64,000 bases of DNA from Cristatella mucedo (Eukaryota; Bryozoa; Phylactolaemata; Cristatellidae). The DNA is taken from NCBI GenBank assembly GCA_009760855.2, contig WPIO01000021.1:64001-128000 (forward strand). Direction: 5' to 3'. Below are positions 12,016-22,622 of the stretch, piece by piece (position 1 is the stretch's first letter; each line of letters opens with the position of its first letter). Made by a program: the position numbers and the translations under genes. The notes below the pieces were generated by a model. The model was not told the DNA's origin, did not search any database, and saw only the letters and a program-made list of their open reading frames with translations.

Positions 12016-12469
12016 GTGAGCGGACAGTTATCAGGTGGAATTTAAGAGGCTGCATAATCAGTGGGTGATATCGATTGCAGTGCTTTCATTATAGTCGGCA
12101 TGTAGCCGGCCGGCAGACGACGCCTCTTCATATTGAAATTGAACTTTAGAAACTGCCGCAGGTCCACTCTTGGCAGCTTGCTGAGGCCCGGAGAGTTAGG
12201 TAGTACCGCAACGAGTGAGAATTATAGCTTTATATTTTAGGTTTAATATCCTAGATGTTCATAGAGCGAATGCTGGATGCAGGGTGAATCTTACTGACCC
12301 TGACATTGCACCTTATGCTCAGCAGGTCCTGTTTTTCGAGCAGCTTATCCGAGGACCGTTTATTAATAGTCGCAGCTACGATATTAGTGGAATACGCGAA
12401 GGTATCACGATAAATTCAGTCGAATATTGACACATTGAGAGTCGTTTGAGGCCGCTCTCTAACGCTAGA

Positions 12470-13030
12470 ATATCTCCTCTACGCCAGCTGTATCGTGGAA
12501 TCGTATCTTCCACACCTTGAAATATCACTGATGAACGCAAGTAATGAGGCAGATGGTTAAGGGCATCAATAAAGAATGCTCAGTTATTGATTACGCGAAG
12601 TCAACAGAACTAATTGCTGTACACATGGTGAAGCAGGCGCGGTTGCTGATGTCACCAGTTACGATCACAAACTGTTTCAGAAGAGCTTTCTTCGCAGCTG
12701 TTGGTTTGAACGACAAGGAAATGATATTCTGCCGATTCTATCTGTGGCTACGGAGCTAGTAGAAGCATTCAGGCCCGAAGATTTTTAGGCTTTTGTAGAC
12801 TGCGATAACGAATTCGCACAGAATGCTACACTAACAAATGACATTTCCACCAAGTATATTGCCAAAACGGTGAGGCTGAAAACGACACAGAAGAGCTCGA
12901 AACTTAGCAGTTGCCGGAGGTATTCAGATTAACTCCCAAAGAAACATTACATGATCTGGAAACTGTTCGTTCTAACTTGGAGCAAAATCTTGCATAATAC
13001 AATGAGCACTATCCAATTGCAGATAAAATT
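12470..13030 (+). pseudogene. Tigger/pogo-type transposase pseudogene, C-terminal part
   Basis: It continues the frame lost at 9862. QLYRGIV corresponds to the QPxDQGII motif, then MVKQARLLMSPVTITNCFRR matches the W..V..xTIxNCFRxAG block, and EVFRLTPKETLHDLETVRSN matches the usual acidic/Leu-rich C-terminus. Frameshifts separate the pieces. Removing the 2.6 kb of younger material between the halves restores the expected motif order. Confidence 0.65.
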
Positions 13031-13855
13031 GAGACAACCGCATCCATAGATTGCATCTAGTGGATAATTAAAAGACTTATTTAAATAATCAGAGCATTAT
13101 TATATGTTCCTTGATTTTTAGAATTTTTTTAATGTGAAATAAAGAGACTCTGTTAAGTTTTAACCAACATTTGTTTTGCTCCTAATATGGGAATACTCAG
13201 CCTATAAGAATGCCTATTTTTGGACTGGGAATATTTTTATAAGTGGAGAGTCAAGTGCATCTTGAGACGCGGTGTCTCAGGAGGATTGGATATCGGCTTT
13301 AAGCACACCCAATAGCTAGCTTAAAAAATGTCTAGTGAATGTTGGGCATTCATCTTAGGCAACTGGTCTTGTATAGTTTCCATTCTCAGTTTAGGCCACC
13401 GGTCCTGTATAGTTTCCACTCCATTCTCTCGAATTTTACACAATAAAACCATCTCCATAAGTTTATTCTTGGGTCGATCAATTATTATGATTAACCTTTT
13501 GCCAAGCGGGGGTCAACTATAAAGCCAAATTAAAGCCACTTTTGCTTTTTTAATAAGGCCAGAATTTACATTTAGAAGCTAGCAATGCATATTTAGAAGC
13601 TAGCTGTAGTTTTAGATTCATCCTATTTAGTTAGTTGAAATTAAGACAGCGAAAAATTGTCTTGGACTAATCCACTAATTAATCAGAATTTGTAAAGCGA
13701 ATAAAAATACAGCCAATTGAGTTATAATAATAAAATAATAGCAATAGCTAGTTCTTGACCAACCTAACAAATAAATCTCTATCTAGGCGCTTATCAATCC
13801 GTTCCTAGAATATTAATAATGACCAAGCATTGGTAAGATGTACTGTAGCTGATGA

Positions 13856-14033
13856 GTTGTGATGGCACACTAAGTAAGGGGGTTGCTTTTCCCGACCTTG
13901 GTCCCGGTGTCTTGGGTTCGAATCCTGCAGTAAGCGATCCTTCATCGCCGCTGCAAGTTGTGGTGATAGCCATAAAGATTCTTCTGTTGCTATACAAAAG
14001 AGGCTGTTAAATCATCTAGTATTTTTTTATTTA
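13856..14033 (+). repeat. tRNA-derived SINE, family S2
   Basis: The head GTGATGGCACACTAAGTAAG has a B box GGGTTCGAATCC. The body ATCGCCGCTGCAAG is followed by GCTATACAAAAGAGGCTGTT and a T-rich end. It is one of the better-preserved S2 copies. Confidence 0.85.
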
Positions 14034-14732
14034 TCACGCCTAGAAAAGCATGCAAAATTATATAATTAGCAACCATGAAACAAGAGTGCTATTCTTTGAG
14101 CAGCAGCTCAGAACGAAGCGTCTCTCTTGTGCATTGTAATTTTTGTAATTGTAATTGTAATTTTACTCTCGTCTCAGAGTCTAACAGTGCCGGCAAGAGT
14201 GCTTACGATAATGTGTACTCCCTGCAGGTGGCTACCTCTCCCTAAGCGGCTTTTCCTTGCAATTCGCACCCTCCAAAACCAACACTAAAAAACCGACACC
14301 TATATCGGCAATTCTCTTCATACCAGCCACCAAGTAGATTCGGAGATGTTCCAGTTGCCTGTGGCTAGAAAACGTATCTTGGTAGGCAGGGAATGTGGTA
14401 TTTTACATGCCAGTATTGAGGCTCTGGATGAACGAATTTCTCGTTCTGATTTACTTTTGCTGAACAATCAAAGGTAAGTAGAAAGGCACGCAGAGATATC
14501 AGTTAACGAGACAACGGGCCAGTTGCATATACAGATTCAAGCTCAGATAAGCAGACAGAGAACGGCATGAATAAAACATATAATCTTTAGGGCAAAGGAA
14601 AAGCTGACTAGGACATCTGTCCCATTCCTTTTGTGAGACTTTCAGATTACCAGATCATTGAAGGTAGTGACAACATTGGGAAGCGAGTGCAAACTTCCTG
14701 TGCATACAACGTGAGTTGTCGATCTTGGTCAT

Positions 14733-14845
14733 GATTAATAATAATAATAATAATAACAATAATGCACTTGATAAAGCACCCTCAGAGAACTCAGTCTCTC
14801 TCTAGGCGCTTTACATTTGCTGCAAAGGAAAATACAATTGATTTC
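14733..14845 (-). mobile_element. LINE A 3' tail fragment
   Basis: On the minus strand it reads the LINE A terminus: TTTGCAGCAAATGTAAAGCG, the AGAGAGAGACTGAGTTCTCT hairpin, the GGGTGCTTTATCAAGTGCAT block and (TTA)n. Only the last ~100 bp are present. Confidence 0.8.
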
Positions 14846-17050
14846 AATTTAGTTAGAGTTACGGTGACGTAACTAATTGCTAAGGTGAGTGTAGTGCAAG
14901 AGATCACTGCAGGAGCAAGGATATCGTTTTTGTAGACATTCTTTGTAGCATTTTCAAAGTGCCTAGAAAGCAACTAAGGTCTCTGATGGTGCCATAGAAA
15001 TGTATTATTATCACTATTATTACATTAATTTGCCGGAACTTTATATATTCTGAAAGGAAGCTCTTCTATTTGAATGATTGACGTTTGCAACTTCAGCATG
15101 CAAAAGCTCATGAAGAACAATTCAAAAGGACAGAGCAAAAGGCTTTCAGGAACTGCACTGTATTTACTTCTTTAGTATACTGTCATATAGGATGGTATGC
15201 CAGAAATCGGTAGCGAGTCTAATGCTTTAGTATTTCAAAAATTACAAAATAAAGGTAATGTCTTTAATCGACTTGAGGTTCTTTAGAGGCACAATAAAAA
15301 GACATTAGAGCGCGTGTGGTTCATTTGTTACAACGCATTTTAATGTATTTTCTGGTACATAAGCGAAAGCAAGACATTGAGTGAGCTTAAGCTGAGTGTC
15401 GCATAGCTATATTCAATAAGCTAAGTGACTGCGTGAGTTAAGGTTGGTTGAAAGTAGTATTATGTAGAGGCTGAGACTTTTGCGACAAGCAAGACTAGGT
15501 AGAGTTGTCCGTGTACAGCAAAACCCTCACATCCGTGTTAGCGTTGAGCAAGCACTTCCGAAGAAGGTAAGGACTCTTTGGCAAGGATGTATAAGTCGCT
15601 AAAGGCTATATTAATTTCACCTGGTAAAGTACAATAATGTTATTTTTAGTATTGTAAATATGTTTTAGAACAGCAGATATAAAAAAGTACCATATGCTCC
15701 TTTTACCGTTAAATAATTTAGACAAAATCCACTGGGTTCGCAATGAGCCAGAAAAATAAAAAACTTGAAAAGGTCTTGCACTATTCAACGACTTAGCTAA
15801 AACAAGAGTAACTAACAAGATGACTCTTTCTAACCTCACGGACTACGGTAGCAGATATAGAGAGCTGATCTCCTAAGTAGAATTAATAAGCTATACAGGC
15901 TTACATAATCTGAAGGCCCACACTATTTTATTAGTTTAATTTAGAAACACCTCACGCTCATCACGTTTAACGAGTAAAATATTTATGACCTACTGGTTTA
16001 ACTTTCGAATTTAGTTAAAGTCACAAAGCCTTACCTGCTAGTATATTGATGAGGCAAAATAAAGAATTGCTGCTCTGCCACTAAACTTACGACTGTGTTA
16101 CTGACCTGGTAACACATTAATCTTGGGCTACTTGTTTAATGTTGCTCTTAATCACCTGCATTCCCTGCAAGGTACTTAGAACAATGAGCTAAAAATGTAC
16201 ACACCATATGATGGATCTAATCAGACAATCTATCACAAAAATAAATTAACTTTGGATTTACAGGCTCACTTGCACCGCTAGCAATCGGATTACTATTTGT
16301 GCTAGCTGAGTGTAAGTGAATATTTCGTGAGTGTTTTCAGTTTAGACTGTACTCCAAGACATTAAAACCAAATCAATAGCTGATAATATCTGGCAGCTGA
16401 GTAGCATAATCTAGGTTATATTATAATTCCTAAATGAACATAGTGGTGTGCGATGAAATATATCGGTGGTCACACAACCTTTCCTGTGAATAACAGGAAG
16501 CTAATAAGGCAAGCAGATCATAGAGTCTCTCTACTTCATTTGATTCAGCCGAGTCCCACACTAGCAATTCACAACAAAGGTGCCACCACACTTTCTGTGG
16601 TAAGGCTTATGTCGAGTCGTCTCGACGGGCTTTGATCTCTGACTCTAATCTACGTTTAGGCGAAACTTCAGGACCATATACGCAAGATTAGCTTTTCAGT
16701 CATTCTCTTATCAATCATATCTCAGACTTTTACGACAATAAAATTGCTCACCGAATTACATTTAGAGTAAAACAAATAACAAAGACGGCAGCCAAGCTGC
16801 CAAGGCTCAAACTCCAAAAAATAATCTTTGCACTCAGCAGCCTCCACCCCTACAGACGGCAGTGCCCCTCGATGGACATTTCGATGACTCGTCAGATTTA
16901 GCTCTGCCGGTCGGCCAGCGAGAGCCGCTGGGGCGTCTGGAGAGACATATTCAGCGTGCAAGCGTCTGGTATGGTGGGGGGTATTCAGCGAGACGCCCTG
17001 TATCCACCACCTCCCACCAGCTCACGGCGGTGCCATAGGGCAGATGCACC
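14846..17050. other. No recognisable gene
   Basis: AT-rich DNA with short open frames only. No splice-bounded exon, SINE or LINE domain was recognised before the LINE A copy beginning near 17055. Confidence 0.4.
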
Positions 17051-17054
17051 CTTC

Positions 17055-18292
17055 AAACCGACAATGATCTTCCGAGGTACCTCTGAAATATGGGGTACCT
17101 CAGGGCTTCGTGCTAGGACCGGTTCTTTTCACGGTTTATACTCTCTGTCTCTTGCTGACGTGATTGCCTAGCACAATCTGGGCTTTCACTCCTATGCCGA
17201 TGACACTCAGTTGTACCTTTGCTTTGATCCCTCCCAGCCTTCGAGCACCTCAAATTCTCGCAACTCACTTGCTGCATGTATTCATGACATCCCCACATGG
17301 ATGGCAGCAAATTTTCTAAAACTAAACGATGATAAGACTAACTTACTAGTTATGGGCAAACCCAGTTTGATTCGGAAATTGGAAAGACTGACGCTCAAAC
17401 TTGGCTCTGCCAGCATATCTCCTGTTGAATCAGCTCGAAATCTAGGTGTCTTGTTCCAAAGTGACCTCTCGCTAGACGACCACATCAGCTCCGCAGTCAT
17501 ATCTGCCTACTTTCAGCTACATAACATTGCTAAAATTCGGGCTTGTTTAGATAAGGATACCATGTCTAAGTTGGTCCATGTATTCCTGACATCTCGTCTT
17601 GACTTCTGCAACTCACTGCTTTCTGGCCTGCCGGCATGTGCAATCAGGCGATTACAGCTTGTGCAAAACTCGGCAGCTAGGCTTGTCTGTCGTGAGCGTC
17701 GCAGTTGCCACATTACACCACTTCTCGCTGACCTGCACTGGCTACCAGTCAAGCAACGGATCGACTTCAAGGTTTTGTCGCTCACTTTTAGATCCCTTCG
17801 TTCTATGGCTCCAGCCGATCTCTCCGATCTACTGTCCCACCAGGCCAAGCATCGCACCACCTGGTTTTCGGAATCGAACTGTTTACCTATACCTCGTACA
17901 AACCTCGAATCCTTTGAAGACCATGCATTTAGTTCGCATGCTCCCATAGCCTGGAACTCCCTCCCGACTTACGTCAGAACATCCTATGACCTGACCACAT
18001 TTACAAAGAACTTAAAACACATCTATTTAGCACAGCATTTAGTGGGTCCCTGTGATTCGTCCTTGATGTGCTCATGCGTGCTGACACTGTGCATGCTGCC
18101 ACTAACCACAATTGCATGCTGACCCTGTGCATGTTGCCCCTAACCATGTTATTCATGTTGTTTATCAAGCACGATATTACTCACCATTCAATCGCGTTTC
18201 CCTTCGCGGCAAATGTAAAGCACCTGGAAACAGATTGAGTTCCCTGAGGGTGCTTTATCTAGTGCATTATTATAAACATAATTTTCATATTA
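17055..18292 (+). mobile_element. LINE family A, best-preserved copy (CR1/L2/Rex-like ORF2 C-terminus)
   Basis: This is a 5'-truncated non-LTR retrotransposon. The RT palm block GVPQ-like/LGPVLF lies at about 17090-17140, and the catalytic YADD box follows as FHSYADDTQLYLCFDPSQPS near 17190. A 303-codon open frame (17211-18122) then carries the thumb/C-terminal motifs [46 protein letters not shown] and WNSLPTYVR, shared by CR1, L2 and Rex-type LINEs. One stop lies upstream near the LADVIA segment. The 3' UTR has GCATGCTGCCACTAACCA and ends with a hairpin tail (GAGATTGAGTTCCC..GAGGG) and ATT-rich end. No endonuclease part is present, so it is non-autonomous. Confidence 0.85.
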
Positions 18293-19299
18293 TTATTCTT
18301 TGGTAATGTTCGAGTTCGAAAACTGCGAGCTTGCAAGATAAAAATAGAAGCTTGAAAATTACGATGCTTGGTTACTAGTCACCTTGAAGTAATTCAGCAA
18401 CACGGTCCAGCCACCCTCAGAATCGCTGATACTAGCAAAGGTCAGGAGAAAGCATTGAGTTGGCTAAGGTGGCAGTGCAATTCACGAGTTGGCTGATGGC
18501 GATTCCATTCCATTTGGCAGAGTACGAAGGCAATGACTGTTGCACTTCAACATAAAGATGCGACGCACCTCGCTCTCAGGGCTGCATTACTGAATAAAGG
18601 GCACTTTGTGAGAAGGCAATCTCAGAGAAAAAGGAAATGCATCAAATTTCCGCCTCTGCAGATGTGAATTTCTAAATATAGCTTTAATTGAAAGGGCATT
18701 TGATACACTTCCGAGTGGCCGAGAAACGCTGGTGAATTTGGCCTAGTGCACAGATAACTAATCCAGAATGTGCAAGGTGACATGAAGGCACGCATGAAAA
18801 ATGCGCATAATTACCCGTAACCGTGACAGTGGTGTAACTCCTAAGTAGCCATTGTCCGCGAATAATTAAATATATTAGTCCTTGCCCTTGGAGATGGATG
18901 CGTACACTCACGTCAGAGCCTAGGCTGCGACTCTAATGGTATTAAAAGATGAGCTCACACATGGGTAGCTGGCAATGTGCTGAAGCAAAGCAATTGTAGC
19001 AATGCTAGTCAAGTATGTGCCTCTACTGGTAAGCTGCATTGCCTTCCAGTGGGCAGCTTACATTAGGATGCTGCATTTCATTTGATTTTCAGAAACATCA
19101 TTGTTTGATCTATTACAGCTGCTTAGGCAAACCTACAGTACGAATCGAACTCTGCGCTAAGTTATGAAGTTCAAAGATGATCAATGCCAGTGAAATCTCA
19201 ATGAGTAATTATGCTTCAGTAATTATGCCATTGGCACGTCATTTTGATAAGTCTACATTTGTAATTCAGTTTGAGGATAATGACTTGCATAGGAAGATT

Positions 19300-19558
19300 G
19301 CCGGGTGTGCCACATGGTGAAGGCTTAATAGATGCTACTTCTATGCTACTCACTACCTCAACTGCTCTCCTAACTCTGCTATGCTTCCCACTTTCTCTTT
19401 GTTGCGTGAGACGAAGTCTGTTGGCTACCGAATGCGTACTGAAAGCCGCTTAGGCTGCTGTGAGTGCACTATACAAAACTCTCCTGCGTAACACCCACGT
19501 GGTCTTTTTTACTTTGTGGAGTTACTGACGGAGATACATTACATTACATAAAAGCAAC
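19300..19558 (+). repeat. Interspersed repeat R3
   Basis: It contains ACTACCTCAACTGCTCTCCT, the CTCTTTGTTGCGTGAGACGA block, GTTGGCTACCGAATGCGTAC, AACTCTCCTGCGTAACACCC and GTGGAGTTACTGACGGAGAT. It ends in (ACATT)n, the family's 3' terminus, and is close to full length. Confidence 0.8.
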
Positions 19559-19579
19559 TCCAGAAACAACACTCCACAA

Positions 19580-19650
19580 TTATCTTAAGTTACAGAAACG
19601 TGTGTTTATAACTGCAAATAGTTATAGAAACGTGTGTTTATAACTTCACT
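19580..19650 (+). repeat. Tandem duplication, period about 32 bp
   Basis: GTTA.AGAAACGTGTGTTTAT followed by AACT occurs twice in succession, directly before a LINE A tail. Confidence 0.7.
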
Positions 19651-19651
19651 T

Positions 19652-19735
19652 TGCAGCAAATGTAAAGCGCCTAGAGAGAGATTAGGTTCTCTGAGGGCGC
19701 TTTATCAAGTGAATTATTATTATTATTATTAACTA
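19652..19735 (+). mobile_element. LINE A 3' tail fragment
   Basis: It reads GCAAATGTAAAGCGCC, AGAGAGAGATTAGGTTCTCT, GGGCGCTTTATCAAGTGAAT, then (TTA)n. This extreme 5' truncation shows where target-primed reverse transcription starts. Confidence 0.85.
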
Positions 19736-20480
19736 GCTTTTGCCAATGCAAAATCACGGGAAATTTCACATTGCATTATAGCGAGGACCAGACTGCATGC
19801 AAATCTAATAGTGAGCCAAGTCTAGCTGGTGAACCCGGCTGACTGTAGGGTTAGGACTCCATACCACGATCTGGGTCATCAAGCACACTCGAATATTACC
19901 TTACGTGTGTTTTTGTTTCTTGACCTCGTAACCGAAGCATTAGCTAACCTTTAGCATCTTGTTCAGCTTTTTCCAGTTATTTGGTTGCTACGTTTCTGGT
20001 GAGTCCTGTCAATGTGGGACCGAGTGGCTTCTTTTTGTTGCTTCTCTCGTTGCTATCTGCGATAGGTGTGCTCATATTATTCGTGGTTTGCTCCAAATTT
20101 CCCAATTTGTGGCTGTAAAAGTTTACCCATGAACAATTGCGGGCAGAAACCACAGTTTCTACATGGATATGATCTTACACACATGGCTGCCACAGCTTAA
20201 TTCTCCATCGGGGATGTTATTGTACCTTGCCTAACTATCAAGGAAGTAAACGTACCTTAGCAGTCATCAAAGAGGAGAACACGGCCACGTCGAGCATGAG
20301 GCCTATTTGTATTTGTGACTCAGTAGCTCGAAATGGCAGCTCATGATGGAGTCTATCAGGAAAACGTTATCTGGGTCTGAGAAAGACCGGTCACATTTGA
20401 TCAATAAATGTATGGGCCAAAGAGCGCTAGTCTGTAATAGCTTTATTTAATAACTCGTACACGATCCGTTCTGTTTTTAT

Positions 20481-22240
20481 TGAGCTCTTTTACATTACAA
20501 GCGGGATGGTAGCCTCAAAAGCTCCTCTACTGCTACGCTAGTGAGGCTCTTTGATAAGCTAACACTGATCGTACATTAGAATACTGTCTATGACTCCTAC
20601 TATATAAATTAATTATATATTGTATATTATTAGTGTACGGAACAACCATTGTCGTCCAAGCTTGAGCTTGCTAGTGAAACGCAGGCCTGCACTGATCAGA
20701 CTTTGGCTATGGATACATAGATTAACGACTCTTTTATTATAATTGTTCAGAGGTGCACGGGTATAATTATATGGTAGTGAAACCCATACTTTTCCATTAG
20801 TAGCAACTTACGTGCCAGCTTTCTACTTAGAAAGACAAGACACTCCCTCGGTACAGTACAGAGCCGGAAAACATGAACCTGTTGCTGAAGTAGTGGCCAC
20901 TTAAGTTGCTGTCATGCTCTGCTATATTTTCCTTCAATGACTCGGTTGCCGTATTCTAAGTAACCAGTTCCGCAGGTATTAGGTCAAGAAGCTGTGAGTT
21001 CGTTCCCCGGCTATCTATAAGCACTGTGCTTTTGGTTAACTACTAATTCCGGGGTTGTTACACACTTTTGTAATTACACGCGATATGGTCTTAGGCTATG
21101 AGTCTTAGTCGATATAGTCTAAGTGGTGTCCAGCTATGAAAGGCATTAGAGATTGTTATCCTGGCCTGCACAAATTAAAATGATCAGATGGATTAATCTT
21201 AGCATAAAACAAGCATTTTTCCAATATTTTAGCAAATATGTCGTCTGCAGCCATCGGGAGATATCTTACCGATATCTTTCGTTAAAATAATCATGTATTC
21301 AACACGGAAAACTTTATATTTCAATGACCTACAGACGTAGTATATTCCATTCAATCCTGCTTTTATTATTGCTGACATGGTATAACTTATGGCATTGACC
21401 CCTGCTCGATGCACAGGTAGAGCTTTTGGATATGTCCCGGTTTGGCCAGATCCTACTGACAGCTCAAGGAAGTGCTACTTCTGTACAGCGGAGGCTTGCA
21501 AACGTCCAAACGATCCAGAAAAAATGAGTCTCCCATCGCGTATTTACACATTTCATCCGTTGCCCTACTAAAGCACTACCCTGAGCTCCCTACACATTTC
21601 CTTCTGTAAAATTAGAAACCATCTTCAGAAGGAAAGCGAGTCAGACAGCGAGGAACCTACACCAAATTCTAATTTTAATTTCATATGTGGGGCTCGAGAA
21701 AAAATGCAGTACTTATATACAAAAATACTTTAGCCATCAAGCTTGGTTTCATTTGTTCACTGCCGAACTTCCGACATCAGGCTTAATTTTGTATTAAGAT
21801 ATTCCGTTAGTCGGACCTTGATGTCAAAATTATAGTGATGTTCGCCATAATTTTACAATCACAAAGAAGTTACAGTGTATATGTAATATGTTACAGTGTA
21901 TAATAATGAGTGTCAAAACATAGTGGAGAAGGGGTATGATATCTCAATTTGCATAAGCATCTGCAACTTGCACTGTCATTATTTAATTGAGCCTTGAAAT
22001 TAGCGCTGAACCTTACTTGACTTAAAACTTGTTGGAATTTCAACGGCTTTTTCAAAAGCTAGCCATTGCTTTTCAGCAGCTTTCGCCATCTGTACCGATC
22101 AGAAAGAGACGACCGGCATTTCCGATACTTCCCAGCTTCCGCTTGGCGTAGCTAATGTGGCATGATTGAAAGCTGCCCGGTTCGTTTAAAGCGGGATTTT
22201 AGCAAGTTTGGTCAAGTGGCTGTCATTTAATGGAAGCATC
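20481..22240. other. No recognisable gene
   Basis: AT-rich DNA with short open frames. No splice-bounded exon or repeat family from this window was recognised. Confidence 0.35.
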
Positions 22241-22248
22241 GTTGTTAA

Positions 22249-22515
22249 ATGAATACCAATTGCGACACGGCGTCGGCAGAAGCGGAAAGAAAAATGTGCT
22301 CTCGAAAGCAGCAGCAGGCCGGAGAGGGTGACGAAGAAGCCGAATCACGACGAATTGGCGAGCTGAAGCCATTCTTCAGCTGCGTACACATCAACAAGTC
22401 AGCGAGACGCGAGAAGACGCTTCAGGGCTCTATGCTGCAGGGGCTGAAAGAACGAGCCGTTACTGTCAGCAACAACGGGATGAGAGATAAAGTCTGTTGG
22501 CTACCGAATGCGTAG
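22249..22515 (+). other. Unassigned 88-codon hydrophilic open frame
   Basis: The predicted product is rich in Glu, Arg, Lys and Gln (for example AEAERKMCSRKQQQAGEGDE). Base composition is clearly more GC-rich than the surroundings. The last ~9 codons run into an R3 repeat, so any original C-terminus is lost. No family was recognised. It could be a fragment of a gene or mobile-element protein. Confidence 0.2.
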
Positions 22516-22622
22516 CGAAATTCGCTTAGGCTGTGAGTGCGCTACACAAAACTCTCCTACGTCACATCCGCCTAGTATTTATGGCTTTGTGGAGTTACAG
22601 ACGAAGATACATTACATTATGA
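22490..22622 (+). repeat. Interspersed repeat R3, 5'-truncated
   Basis: It carries GTTGGCTACCGAATGCGTAG, AACTCTCCTACGTCACATCC, GGCTTTGTGGAGTTACAGAC and a GATACATTACATTA end, i.e. the 3' half of R3. Confidence 0.8.

Larger units (their letters stand above)
18385..20480 (+). repeat. Diverged ~2 kb direct repeat D, copy 2
   Basis: It is collinear with 2790-4735. It differs by later insertions of an R3 element (19300-19558) and a LINE A tail (19652-19735), which show that it is older than those elements. No coding capacity was recognised. Confidence 0.6.
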
